This document shows positions 55,105 to 63,581 of a stretch of DNA of 64,000 nt, piece by piece; the first letter of the stretch is position 1, and every line of letters begins with the position of its first letter. This DNA comes from Serpentinimonas raichei. Its GTDB lineage: Bacteria; Pseudomonadota; Gammaproteobacteria; Burkholderiales; Burkholderiaceae_C. The position numbers were made by a program, and so were the translations under genes. Location: positions 2,239,858 to 2,303,857 of the forward strand of contig NZ_AP014568.1 in assembly GCF_000828895.1 (NCBI RefSeq), read 5' to 3'. The notes below the pieces were generated by a model, which saw nothing but the letters and a program-made list of their open reading frames with translations, made no database searches and was not told the DNA's origin.

Positions 55105-56736
55105 TCAGCCCGCTGCCAGCAGCCACGCCGCCGCGCGCTCGCCGATCATGATCGCGGGCGCATTGGTGTTGCCGCCGATGAGCGTGGGCATGATGGATGC
55201 GTCGGCCACGCGCAGCCCCTGAAGGCCGTGTACGCGCAGCTGCGCATCGACCACGGCGCCCTCGTCCACCCCCATGCGGCAGGTGCCGACCGGGTGGTAG
55301 ATGGTGTCGGCGCGGCTGCGAATCAACTGCTCCCAAGCCGCATCCCCATGCAGTTGCTCGTCGTACAGCGGCGTGCCGCGCCAAGGCTGCAAGGGGCTGC
55401 GCAACAAGATCTCGCGCATCTGCTGCGCGCCCCGGCTCAGCAGGTGCAGATCGCGCGCATCCGATAAAAAGGCCGGGTCGATCAAGGGGGCCGCCAGCGG
55501 GTCGGCGCTGCGCAGCCCGACCCGGCCGCGTGCATGCGGCCGCAGCACGCACACATGGCAGCTAAAGCCATAGCCCCAGTGCAGCTTGCGCGCGTGGTCA
55601 TCGACGATGCCCACGCAAAAATGCAGTTGCAGATCGGGCCGCGGCTGCTGCGCATCGGAGCGCCAGAAGGCCCCGCCCTCGGCGCTGGGCGAGCTCAGCG
55701 GCCCGCTGCCGTCGCGCCGCCACTGCCGCCAAGCCTGCCAGTGCTGCCAAGCGGCACCGAAACCAATGCCAAACAAGTCGGTGCGGGTGCTGCGGTAAGA
55801 GAGTGTGAGGTCTAGGTGGTCTTGCAGGTTCTGCCCGACCCCGGGCAAGCGGTGCACGAGCGGGATGCCGTGGCGCTGCAATTCGTCTGGCGGCCCCACG
55901 CCCGAGAGCAGCAGCAACTGCGGCGACTGCAGCGCCCCGGCGCACAACACCACCTCGCGCCGGGCGCGCAGGCTGATGTGGCGGCCGCGCTGTCGCGCCT
56001 GCACCCCCACGGCACGCCGCCCTTCGAACAGCACCCGGGTGGCTTGGGTGTGCGTGAGCACCGTGAGGTTGGGGCGCTGCAGCACCGGGTGCAAAAAGGC
56101 CGCAGCCGCCGAGCAGCGCTGGCCGCGCCGGGCCGCGTCGTGGAACTGCGTCACTTGGAACAGGTAAGCCCCCTCCTGCTCCTCCCCGTTGTAGTCGGGG
56201 TTGGGCGCGATGCCGTGCTGCGCGCAGGCCTCGATGAAAGCCTGCGCAATCGGGCGCGGGCTGACCTGATCGGCCACGTGCAGCGGCCCGCCCACGCCGC
56301 GCCATGCACTGGGGCCGCGCTGGTTGTGCTCGCTGCGCATGAAAAAGGGCAGCACCTCGGCGTGTGACCAGCCCGCCGCACCGGCTGCGGCCCAGTCGTC
56401 GTAGTCGCTGCGGTGGCCGCGCGCATAAAGCATGGCGTTGATGGCCGAGGAGCCGCCGAGCGCCTTGCCGCGCGGCTGGTAGCCGCAGCGCCCGAGCAAG
56501 CCCGGCTGCGGCACGGTCTCAAAAGCCCAGTTGTTGTATTTGAAGGGGCGCGCTGGGAGCATCGCCACCACCCCGGCAGGCAGGCGGATGGCCAGGTCGC
56601 GGCCGTCGCCCCCGGCCTCCAGCAGCGCCACCGTGACCGCTGGGTCTGCGCTCAGGCGCGCCGCCAGCACGCAACCGGCCGAGCCGCCGCCCACGATCAG
56701 GTAGTCGAAGGCGTCGGTCGGGGGGTTGGGTGTCAT
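55105..56736 (-). CDS. GMC-family flavin oxidoreductase (choline dehydrogenase-like)
   Basis: 543 aa. FAD-binding YLIVGGGSAGCVLAARLS is at the N-terminus; GGSSAINAMLYARGHRSDYDDW is the GMC signature 1; the C-terminal active-site region is YHPVGTCRMG followed by GGNTNAPAIMIGERAA. GMC enzymes oxidise alcohols with FAD; BetA-type choline and long-chain alcohol dehydrogenases are the closest broad match, and the substrate is uncertain. ATG 56736 gives the standard length. No betaine genes are nearby. Confidence 0.9.
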   Translation of the reverse strand: MTPNPPTDAFDYLIVGGGSAGCVLAARLSADPAVTVALLEAGGDGRDLAIRLPAGVVAMLPARPFKYNNWAFETVPQPGLLGRCGYQPRGKALGGSSAINAMLYARGHRSDYDDWAAAGAAGWSHAEVLPFFMRSEHNQRGPSAWRGVGGPLHVADQVSPRPIAQAFIEACAQHGIAPNPDYNGEEQEGAYLFQVTQFHDAARRGQRCSAAAAFLHPVLQRPNLTVLTHTQATRVLFEGRRAVGVQARQRGRHISLRARREVVLCAGALQSPQLLLLSGVGPPDELQRHGIPLVHRLPGVGQNLQDHLDLTLSYRSTRTDLFGIGFGAAWQHWQAWRQWRRDGSGPLSSPSAEGGAFWRSDAQQPRPDLQLHFCVGIVDDHARKLHWGYGFSCHVCVLRPHARGRVGLRSADPLAAPLIDPAFLSDARDLHLLSRGAQQMREILLRSPLQPWRGTPLYDEQLHGDAAWEQLIRSRADTIYHPVGTCRMGVDEGAVVDAQLRVHGLQGLRVADASIMPTLIGGNTNAPAIMIGERAAAWLLAAG

Positions 56737-56889
56737 GGTGGCAGCACGTAGTACGATGATGAACCAGCCGCAGCGCAAAAATCTGCGGTTCACCCGCCTT
56801 GGGCAGCACCGCAACCACCGCGCTTCAGTGGTGTGCCATGCTACACCAAACCCGTCCGCGACCCCCACCCATCAAAAGCCCGCCGCACC

Positions 56890-57177
56890 ATGCCAGACAA
56901 CAGCCCCTACGACCCCGAACTGGGCGACTGGCAGACCCTCACCAGCTTTGCCAACCCGACCGAGGCTTGGCTGTTGCAAGGCCGGCTGCAAGCCTGCGGC
57001 GTGCCAACCATGGTGGCCGACGACCAGATGGCACAGATCTATTCTTTGCTGGCGCAAGCCATTCCGGCCCGCGTGATGGTGCCGCAGCAGCGGCTGACCG
57101 AAGCCCAAGCGATCTACCAGGCCTTTTTGCGCGGCGAGTTTGCGCTGCGCGACGACGACCCCTCTCCATTCGGGTAG
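56890..57177 (+). CDS. DUF2007-like small protein
   Basis: 95 aa. DWQTLTSFANPTEAWLLQGRLQACGVPTMVADDQM matches the DUF2007 pattern (a predicted signal-transducing or ferredoxin-like ACT-type fold), with ARVMVPQQRLTEAQAIYQAFL as the closing helix. No catalytic residues are known for the family. Start ATG 56890 rather than 56833, which would add residues lacking the family pattern. Divergent from the GMC gene. Confidence 0.75.
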   Translation: MPDNSPYDPELGDWQTLTSFANPTEAWLLQGRLQACGVPTMVADDQMAQIYSLLAQAIPARVMVPQQRLTEAQAIYQAFLRGEFALRDDDPSPFG

Positions 57178-57384
57178 CCCGTTGGGTCTGCCGGCAGCCG
57201 ACGCTGCGCGGGTAAATCCCTATACACAACAGTGGTGCATCTGCGTAGAATCAGTTGGATTGTTGATGCAAGCGGTTTCCATACCTTGCATGCACAAGGT
57301 CAGAGGAGACAACCCTGAACGTCGAACAATTGTTTTGCTCGGTCAAAGAACCGATTTCGGACCAAGCCTGCAAGGCCCAAGCCC

Positions 57385-57407
57385 CGCCAGCCCCGTGCTG
57401 GCGTTTT
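57385..57407 (+). terminator. Plus-strand Rho-independent terminator in an intergenic region
   Basis: CGCCAG (57385-57390), 7 nt loop, CTGGCG (57398-57403), then TTTT. It lies over 200 bp past the DUF2007 gene and antisense-downstream of the rod-like gene, so it may end the DUF2007 transcript or a separate short RNA. Confidence 0.5.
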
Positions 57408-57436
57408 CATTGGGCGCTTGCCTAGATGGCCTGCGC

Positions 57437-57745
57437 TCAGGCCCGTGTATCGAGCAAAGCACCCAGCGTTTGGTCCGTCTTGAGCGCCATGCGCAGCGCC
57501 AGCAAGTTGGCGCCAAAATCGGCAGCTGCGGCGCGCTGTTGCACCACATCCTGAACCAGATCGGCCCCCGGAGCGGGCAAGCGCTCGACCTGCGCGAGCA
57601 CCCCGCTGGGCAGTTGCGCCTGCTGGCGCACTTGGCTGCGCTGAAACCCCGGCGTTTGGGCGTTGGCCACGTTGTGGGCCGCCACATCCAAGCGCAACTG
57701 CGCCGCCCGCATGCCTGATAGTCCGGGGAGCGCCAAGTTTTGCAC
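57437..57745 (-). CDS. Short flagellar rod-like protein (FlgB/FlgC-related)
   Basis: About 102 aa. The N-terminal segment LSGMRAAQLRLDVAAHNVANAQTPGF is the conserved rod/hook N-terminus, and the C-terminal helix DLVQDVVQQRAAAADFGANLLALRMALKTDQTLG matches the end of FlgC-type proteins. The middle domain of true rod proteins is missing. Start is uncertain: GTG 57745 gives the family-like MQNLALPGLSG start, though no clear ribosome site precedes it; ATG 57712 is the alternative. No other flagellar gene is in the window. Confidence 0.65.
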   Translation of the reverse strand: MQNLALPGLSGMRAAQLRLDVAAHNVANAQTPGFQRSQVRQQAQLPSGVLAQVERLPAPGADLVQDVVQQRAAAADFGANLLALRMALKTDQTLGALLDTRA

Positions 57746-57924
57746 GGTGCGTAGGGGTGGTTGGTGTGGCTGGTTTGCCGCAGTGTAAACCGCCCAAGCC
57801 AGCGCTGCAAGCCTGCCTGTTGCCCGAGTGGGGCCAAGCCTAGGCACAATACGCTTGGGCGGTGGGGCGCGTCGCCTCCAAGCCCCCCCGATCCACATTG
57901 TCCGCGCACACCCTCACTTCTGCC

Positions 57925-58791
57925 ATGTCTCAGCCCCTAATCGACGAACTTGAGCGCGCCCGGCGCAGTGGCCCGGTGCGCGACATCCTGATTCCGCCAT
58001 GCCCGGAGCTGCTGCGACAGTTGCAACAGGCCATGGCCGAGGCGGAACCCGATTTGGTCGAGATCGACCGCATTGCCAGTTCCGATGTGGCCATGGCGGC
58101 GGCCTTGATGCGCCACGCCAACAGCCCCCTTTTGGCACTGGAACACCCGGTGCAAACGGTTGGCCGCGCCATGACGGTGCTGGGCTTGCAGGCCGCGGTG
58201 CAGCTGCTCAGCGGCTTTTTAACGCGCCGGGCGCTACCGGTGCATTCGCCGCTGTTGCGGCATTTCTGGGACACCTCGACGCGGCGCGCACTGGCCTGCG
58301 CGCACATCAGCAGGCAACTCTACGACCTCGACGCCGGACTGGCTTACAGCGCCGGCTTGTTTTGTCATGTGGGCATGCCGGTCATGCTCGGCGGCCTCAA
58401 GGGTTATGGCAGCACCATCGCGGAAGCACTGGCGCGGCGCGACCGCAGCTTTTCCCAGACCGAAGAGGCCAACCACCGCACCGACCACGCGGTGGTGGGG
58501 GCGATCGTGGCCCGCACCTGGAACCTGCCGCCCGAGGTGGCGCTGGCGGTGCGGCTGCACCACGATTTCAGCTGCCTAGGCGATGCCCGCATTGGTGCCC
58601 CAGTGCGCCAACTGGTGGCGCTGTTGCTGGTGGCCGACTACCTGGTGCTGCAGCACGAGGGCGTCAACGCACCCGCCGACTGGGCCCGTTGCGGAGCCGC
58701 GTGTTTGGCGCATTTGCAAATCGATGCCGCTGAAGTGGAGCACTGGATCGACGAGTTGCACCCGGTCTTTGAGGCCGTCTCCCTGCACTGA
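57925..58791 (+). CDS. HDOD-domain signalling protein
   Basis: 288 aa. DLVEIDRIASSDVAMAAALMRHANSPLLAL and VGRAMTVLGLQAAVQLLSGFL are typical HDOD sequence; a second part (SAGLFCHVGMPVMLGG, VVGAIVARTWNLPPEVALAVRLHHD) is HD-like but without the full metal-binding HD pair. HDOD proteins act in regulatory networks, often with c-di-GMP or chemotaxis systems, by protein contacts. ATG 57925 selected; the frame extends upstream without homology. Confidence 0.87.
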   Translation: MSQPLIDELERARRSGPVRDILIPPCPELLRQLQQAMAEAEPDLVEIDRIASSDVAMAAALMRHANSPLLALEHPVQTVGRAMTVLGLQAAVQLLSGFLTRRALPVHSPLLRHFWDTSTRRALACAHISRQLYDLDAGLAYSAGLFCHVGMPVMLGGLKGYGSTIAEALARRDRSFSQTEEANHRTDHAVVGAIVARTWNLPPEVALAVRLHHDFSCLGDARIGAPVRQLVALLLVADYLVLQHEGVNAPADWARCGAACLAHLQIDAAEVEHWIDELHPVFEAVSLH

Positions 58792-58807
58792 ACAGGCAAG
58801 CGCCGGC

Positions 58808-59311
58808 TCAGAGCGGGTGCTCGGTGTAGAAGCGCCCACCGTGGTAGAGCAAGGGCCGGGCATCTGGCCGATGCTCGCAGCGCTCGACCGCGCCGACGAA
58901 GATCAGGTGGTCGCCCTCGGTGTGTAGGCTGTGGTGTCGGCACTCGAAGCGCGCCACGCCGCCGGCCAGCAAGGGCACGCCGGCGGGGCTGGGCTGGTGT
59001 TCCACCCCGGCCCAGCGGTCGATGCCGGGGGTGGCGAAACGCAGCGCCAGGTCGCGCTGCGAGGCCGCCAGCACATGAATGGCAAAGTGCTGGGCTTGCT
59101 GAAACACCGGCAGCGCGTTGGAGCGCAGCGCCAAGCTCCACAGCACCAAGGCCGGCTGCAAGGAAACCGAATTAAAAGAGTTCACCGTCAGCCCGACCGG
59201 GCTGCCATCGACCGCACGGGTGGTGACGATCGTCACGCCGGTGGCAAAGCGGCCCAATGCGGCGCGCAGGTCCTGCGGGGAGGGGTGTGGTGCGGCGGTG
59301 CGTGGCGTCAT
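58808..59311 (-). CDS. Flavin reductase domain protein (FMN-binding)
   Basis: 167 aa. LGRFATGVTIVTTRAVDGSPVGLTVNSFNSVSLQPALVLWSL is the classic flavin-reductase-like motif, with GDHLIFVGAVERCEH near the end. Such enzymes supply FMNH2 or FADH2 to partner monooxygenases or reduce flavins in general. No monooxygenase gene is adjacent. Convergent with the HDOD gene. Confidence 0.92.
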   Translation of the reverse strand: MTPRTAAPHPSPQDLRAALGRFATGVTIVTTRAVDGSPVGLTVNSFNSVSLQPALVLWSLALRSNALPVFQQAQHFAIHVLAASQRDLALRFATPGIDRWAGVEHQPSPAGVPLLAGGVARFECRHHSLHTEGDHLIFVGAVERCEHRPDARPLLYHGGRFYTEHPL

Positions 59312-59373
59312 AAACGGGCTAGATTGTCACCGAAACCGCCCTTGCCCCCATTTGCATTCAAGGCGCAAGGGAT

Positions 59374-60651
59374 TTATAGCGGTCCGTACTCCGGGCTTTG
59401 CCCGCTCATCTGACGCGCCAGCGCCCGCCCCGAGCCCGCCCCCAGCGTCCAGCCCAGGGTGCCGTGGCCGACGTTGAGCCACAAGCCGGCGATGCGGCTG
59501 GGGCCGATCAGCGGAACGTTGCTGGGGGTGGTGGGGCGCAGGCCGCACCAAAAGTTGGGCGCTCCGCCTTGTTCGGGCAAGCGGGTATCGGCCACCTCGG
59601 GGAACACCGCCTCGATGCGCTGCAACAGGCGTGCGCAGCGCGCCCGCGCCAGCGGGGTATCGAGCGCGCGGTCCATGCCGGCCAATTCGAGCGTGCCCGC
59701 GACCCGCAACTGGTCCCCCAGACGCGAGACGGCCATTTTGCATTCGTCGTCGATCAGGCTGAGCGCCGGCGCACGCTCGGGCCGCAGCAGCTTGAGCGTG
59801 GCGCTGTAGCCTTTGCACGGATACACCGGCAAATGCAAGCCCAAGGGCTGCGCCAGCGCCACCGAGTCGCTGCCGCAAGCCAGCACGAAGGCGTCGGCCT
59901 GCAGCACCCGGGTCACACCGGTGCGTTGGTGCCTGAGCACCGCTCGCTTGAGCACCCCGCCTTCGAGCGCCAGCTGCTCGATCAGGTGTCCATACAGCAG
60001 GTGCGCGCCCGCGCTCTGGCAGCGCAGCGCCAGCGCCTGGGTAAAGGCACGCGCATCGCCATGCTCGTCGGTGCCGGTGTAGCAGCCCCCCAGCAAGCGC
60101 TCGGCAAAGGGCTGCAGGGCCGGTTCGAGCTGCAACAACTCGTCGCGCCCGAGCTGGCGCCGCTGCACCCCGAGCGCCCGCATCATTTCGGTGACGCGGG
60201 CGGCGCCGCGCAGGCTGGCGGCGTCGGTGCAATAAAGCGCGATGCCGCGCTGGCTGCGCTGGTACTCGATGCCGGTCTGCTGCACCATCTGCTCCAGGGT
60301 GGCCTGGCTGTAACGCGCCAGCGCCACCAGTTGGCGCAGGTTGCGCTCGAAGGCGCTGTGCGTGCACTGGCGCAAAAAACGCAACAGCCACGACCACTGG
60401 GCCCGGTCCCACTGCGGCCGCAGCAGCAACGGGGCTTGGCGCTGCAGCATCCAGCCCAAGGCCTTCAGGGGCGTGTCGGGATGGGCCCACGGTGCGCTGT
60501 AGCCGACCGAGATTTGGGCCGCGTTGGCAAAGCTGGTTTCCAGCGCCGCATCGCTTTGGCGGTCCACCAGCGTGACCTCGTGCCCGGCTTGCAACAAATG
60601 CCATGCACTGCAGGTACCGATGATGCCAGCCCCGAGGACGACGACGTGCAT
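59374..60651 (-). CDS. dadA: D-amino acid dehydrogenase, small-subunit type
   Basis: 425 aa flavoprotein. The N-terminus HVVVLGAGIIGTCSAWHLLQAGHEVTLVDR binds FAD; ETSFANAAQISVGYSAPWA and LRPTTPSNVPLIGPSRIAGLWLNVGHGTLGWTL are DadA sequence. It oxidises D-alanine and other D-amino acids at the membrane. The alanine racemase gene is in the window but 5 kb away on the other strand, so they are not an operon. Confidence 0.9.
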   Translation of the reverse strand: MHVVVLGAGIIGTCSAWHLLQAGHEVTLVDRQSDAALETSFANAAQISVGYSAPWAHPDTPLKALGWMLQRQAPLLLRPQWDRAQWSWLLRFLRQCTHSAFERNLRQLVALARYSQATLEQMVQQTGIEYQRSQRGIALYCTDAASLRGAARVTEMMRALGVQRRQLGRDELLQLEPALQPFAERLLGGCYTGTDEHGDARAFTQALALRCQSAGAHLLYGHLIEQLALEGGVLKRAVLRHQRTGVTRVLQADAFVLACGSDSVALAQPLGLHLPVYPCKGYSATLKLLRPERAPALSLIDDECKMAVSRLGDQLRVAGTLELAGMDRALDTPLARARCARLLQRIEAVFPEVADTRLPEQGGAPNFWCGLRPTTPSNVPLIGPSRIAGLWLNVGHGTLGWTLGAGSGRALARQMSGQSPEYGPL

Positions 60652-60714
60652 GCAAGCTCCTTTCGTGGGCCGCTTGGGGCCCGTTGTGCCGCTGATTTTG
60701 CCGCATTCCCCAGC

Positions 60715-61713
60715 TCAATCCACGCCACGGCCCCAAGTGCCTGCTGGCAGGGGGCTCCGATCAAGCGGCGGGCATTCGATCAGTTGCTGCGCCAAAAATC
60801 CGGCTTGTTCGTTTTTGTCGGCGTAACCCAGCGGATTGGCCACCACCCGGCAGCGCCCCACCGTGTAGTCGTGGGCGCAATGCAAATGCCCGTGCAACCA
60901 CAGATCGGCCAGCGGCAACAGCTCGTCGAGGGCGTTGCAGAAGCCGGCGCTGCCCGGATTGAGCCCGTAGCGCGGGTCATGGCTGCGCAGGCTGGGGGCA
61001 AAGTGCGTCACCACCACGGTCGGACCTGGGTGCGCTTGCGCCAGCGCGTGGCGCAACCACTGCTGGCACAGCAGGGCTTGCTCGCGCATGGCCGCGGCGT
61101 CAAAAACCTGGCCATGGCGCAGCGTCTGCATTTTGCGCAGATAGTGGTTGGCGGCCCGAAAGGCGCGTTCGCGCAGCTTGAGCCGCCGCGCCAGCGGATC
61201 GACCGGCAGGCCGCGACCGCTGTGCGGCTGCTCGGCCAAGGCATCAAAGTCGCTCCACAAGGTGGTGCCGACAAAACGCACGCCTCGGTAAATCCATTGC
61301 TCACGCTCCAACCAAATGATGCCAAGCCGCTCGCAGCAGGCGCGCAGGGCCTGGTGGGTGGTGTCGAAGTCGAGCCCGTCGTATTCGTGGTTGCCCGGGC
61401 AAAACAGCACCGGCGTGGGCCAGCCCGCGTACTGCGGCAAGGGCGAGAAGCGGCGCAAACCCCAGTCGGGCTCGCTCATCAGGGGCGGCGCGGGGGGCGC
61501 TGGCAGCGGCTCCGATGCAAGCGGCTGCAGCCGGGCGGCGGCCGGGCTGTCTCCAGCGAGCGGGGCGGCGGCCAGGGCGGCTTTGGGCACCGATGCGCTT
61601 TGGTAAGACCCAATGTCGCCCGCCAGCACCAACACATCGGCCCCCGGGGCCGGACGGGCTTGCCAGTTGGGCTGGACTTCGAGGTGCAAATCGCTCAGAA
61701 GCTGGATTTTCAT
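60715..61713 (-). CDS. Calcineurin-like metallophosphoesterase
   Basis: 332 aa. Metal-binding blocks in order: SDLHLE (D, H), AGDIG (D), CPGNHEYDG (N, H), VVVTHFAPS (H) and HGHLHC (H). A proline/alanine-rich insertion (about residues 40-85) separates the first two blocks from the GNHE block and is probably disordered. Substrate unknown. Start ATG 61713 places SDLH at the normal distance. Divergent from the small membrane gene. Confidence 0.9.
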   Translation of the reverse strand: MKIQLLSDLHLEVQPNWQARPAPGADVLVLAGDIGSYQSASVPKAALAAAPLAGDSPAAARLQPLASEPLPAPPAPPLMSEPDWGLRRFSPLPQYAGWPTPVLFCPGNHEYDGLDFDTTHQALRACCERLGIIWLEREQWIYRGVRFVGTTLWSDFDALAEQPHSGRGLPVDPLARRLKLRERAFRAANHYLRKMQTLRHGQVFDAAAMREQALLCQQWLRHALAQAHPGPTVVVTHFAPSLRSHDPRYGLNPGSAGFCNALDELLPLADLWLHGHLHCAHDYTVGRCRVVANPLGYADKNEQAGFLAQQLIECPPLDRSPLPAGTWGRGVD

Positions 61714-61816
61714 GCGGTGAGGGCGATTCCCCATGCGGGGCGCCGAATAAACAAGGGCTGGCTCCCCTTGCACAAGACCGCAACGGGCAAGCAAATGTAA
61801 GGGATTGAAAAATCGC

Positions 61817-61846
61817 TTGGCAGCCACCTGGGGTTTACCCTAAGAT
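61817..61846 (+). promoter_or_regulatory. Likely sigma70 promoter of the small membrane-protein gene
   Basis: TTGGCA (61817-61822), 18 bp spacer, TAAGAT (61841-61846). Transcription would start just before the palindrome at 61860-61874. Confidence 0.5.
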
Positions 61847-61859
61847 CGGACCTTGGTAA

Positions 61860-61874
61860 TGCTGCAGTGCAGCA
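61860..61874. promoter_or_regulatory. 15 bp palindrome, candidate operator
   Basis: TGCTGCA-G-TGCAGCA is a perfect palindrome about the central base. It lies between the probable promoter and the ribosome site (AAGGAG, 61876-61881) of the following gene. It suits a dimeric repressor or could fold in the leader RNA. A CTGC-n3-GCAG core resembles the site described for PhaR in Paracoccus; this likeness is from memory. Confidence 0.45.
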
Positions 61875-61888
61875 AAAGGAGATTGACG

Positions 61889-62359
61889 ATGTACGCATCA
61901 ACCCCCACACCGGCCGACTCCGGGGCCCTAGAGTCAACCCACCCGCCCACAAATGCGCCCGCCATGGTGCGTGTGCAGCCGCAACCGCCGCTCAGCCCGC
62001 ACCTGCTGCACCGACGCGCTTGGGTGCGTCCACTGGCGGTGCTGCTGCTGGCGCTAGGCGTGGTCTTGCTGGCGCTGGCCAGCGCGCAACTGTTGAGCGA
62101 GCGGGCCAACGATTATCTGCTGCTGGCCTGGCTGGCTTTGTGGCTGCTGCTGTTTGCCGGCTGCCTGTTGCTGGCCGGCACCGCACACCGCATGGCCCAG
62201 CGCAGCGCCGAGGCGCTGGACCACTGGGCCCAGCGACGTGCCCAAGCCCGTGCCGACGCCCGCTTCGCCGCGCTGGCGCAACACGACGCCCGCCTACAGG
62301 CCGAATTGCGCGCGCAGCAAGATGCCCAATCGGTTGCGCCCACGCGCCCTGCCCGATAA
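61889..62359 (+). CDS. Small membrane protein of unknown function
   Basis: 156 aa. A polar N-terminus of about 45 residues is followed by two membrane helices (about 50-72 and 79-103, both leucine/alanine rich) and a charged helical C-terminus with many Arg, Ala and Gln. I do not recognise the family. ATG 61889 has AAGGAG 7 bp upstream; an in-frame ATG at 61853 lies inside the palindromic leader. Followed 36 bp later by the AI-2E-family gene, probably on the same transcript. Confidence 0.6.
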   Translation: MYASTPTPADSGALESTHPPTNAPAMVRVQPQPPLSPHLLHRRAWVRPLAVLLLALGVVLLALASAQLLSERANDYLLLAWLALWLLLFAGCLLLAGTAHRMAQRSAEALDHWAQRRAQARADARFAALAQHDARLQAELRAQQDAQSVAPTRPAR

Positions 62360-62395
62360 TGCCGTTAACCGCCCTTTGCCCACCCCCACGCACCG

Positions 62396-63562
62396 ATGAA
62401 CGAAGCCCACCCTCCGCTCTGGCTGCGCCGTGCCCTGATCGCCGCACTGCTGAGTGTGCTGCTGCTCGCTGGGCTGGTCGTGTTGCAGCCCTTTGTCACC
62501 GCAGTGGTCTGGGCGGCGATCTTGGTCTATGTTTCGTGGCCGCTGTACCAGCGCCTGCTGGCTCGCTTTCATGGTCGGCGCGGCTGGGCCGCGTTCACGA
62601 TGACCATGGCGCTGGCCGTGGTCTTGGTCGCGGTGCCGGCCTGGCTGCTGTTCATGCTGCAGCGCGAGGGCTACGGCGCGATGCGCGACGCGGTCGCCCT
62701 GCTGCGCGCCGGGGTCGAGCTGCCGGAACCGCTGGCGGCCATCCCTTGGCTCGGCCCCTGGCTGGAGGAGCGGCTGGCGCTGCTCGGCGGCGACCGCGAG
62801 GCCTTGGGCCGCCAGCTCGCCGCAATGGGCGAGCAGTGGGGGCAGTGGCTGGGTGCGCACGCGGTCAGCCTGCTGGGCGATCTGGGCCTGAATGCGATGC
62901 GCTTTGCGATCGCGCTGCTGACCGCCTTCTTCTTGTTCCGCGACGGCGAGGAGTTGATTGCGCAATCGCGCCAGGTGTTGCAGAGCCTGCTCGGAGCGCG
63001 CGTGCGGGGCTACTTCGACGCGGTCGGCGACACCACCCGCGCCGTTGTCTATGGCCTGTTGTTGGCGGCCATCGTACAGGGCTTTATGGCTGGGCTGGGC
63101 TACTGGGCGGCGGGCATCTCGGCGCCGGTCTTTTGGGGCGCAGCAACCGCGATGCTGGCGCTGATCCCGTTCGGCGCGACGCTGATCTGGGTGCCGATGG
63201 GGCTGTGGCTGCTGCTCACCGGCCACATCGCCGCTGGCGTCGGCCTGCTGCTCTGGGGCATGCTGGCGGTGAGCTGGATCGACAACCTGGTGCGCCCGCT
63301 GGTCATCAGCGGCGTATCCAATGTGCCGTTCCTGATCGTGCTGTTCGGCGTGCTCGGGGGACTGGGCGCGTTCGGCCTGATCGGACTCTTCGTCGGCCCG
63401 GTCATCTTGGCGGTGCTGCTGGCGATCTGGCGGGAGTGGGCCGCCAGCGAGGCCGCCGCCGTGCGGGCAGCGGAGGCCACCGAGGCCACAGGCGCGGCCG
63501 GCACCGCACTGCCGAGCGCGCACACGCCCGCTGCGCCGGCCACAGGCTCACCGCACGCCTAG
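62396..63562 (+). CDS. AI-2E/PerM-family transporter
   Basis: 388 aa with about eight membrane helices. LLLAGLVVLQPFVTAVVWAAILVYVSWPLY at the start, the soluble middle part (about residues 90-160) and GLLLWGMLAVSWIDNLVRPLVISGVSNVPFL with GGLGAFGLIGLFVGPVILAVLLA at the end define the family. Named for autoinducer-2 export by TqsA, but many members have other roles, such as Na+/H+ exchange. The last about 40 residues are alanine-rich and polar. Confidence 0.9.
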   Translation: MNEAHPPLWLRRALIAALLSVLLLAGLVVLQPFVTAVVWAAILVYVSWPLYQRLLARFHGRRGWAAFTMTMALAVVLVAVPAWLLFMLQREGYGAMRDAVALLRAGVELPEPLAAIPWLGPWLEERLALLGGDREALGRQLAAMGEQWGQWLGAHAVSLLGDLGLNAMRFAIALLTAFFLFRDGEELIAQSRQVLQSLLGARVRGYFDAVGDTTRAVVYGLLLAAIVQGFMAGLGYWAAGISAPVFWGAATAMLALIPFGATLIWVPMGLWLLLTGHIAAGVGLLLWGMLAVSWIDNLVRPLVISGVSNVPFLIVLFGVLGGLGAFGLIGLFVGPVILAVLLAIWREWAASEAAAVRAAEATEATGAAGTALPSAHTPAAPATGSPHA

Positions 63563-63581
63563 CGGCATCTCTAGGAAGTCC

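Noticed and set aside
57140..57718. 192-codon plus-strand frame across the rod-like gene
   Set aside because: Product is uncharacteristic and it covers a well-matched minus-strand protein.
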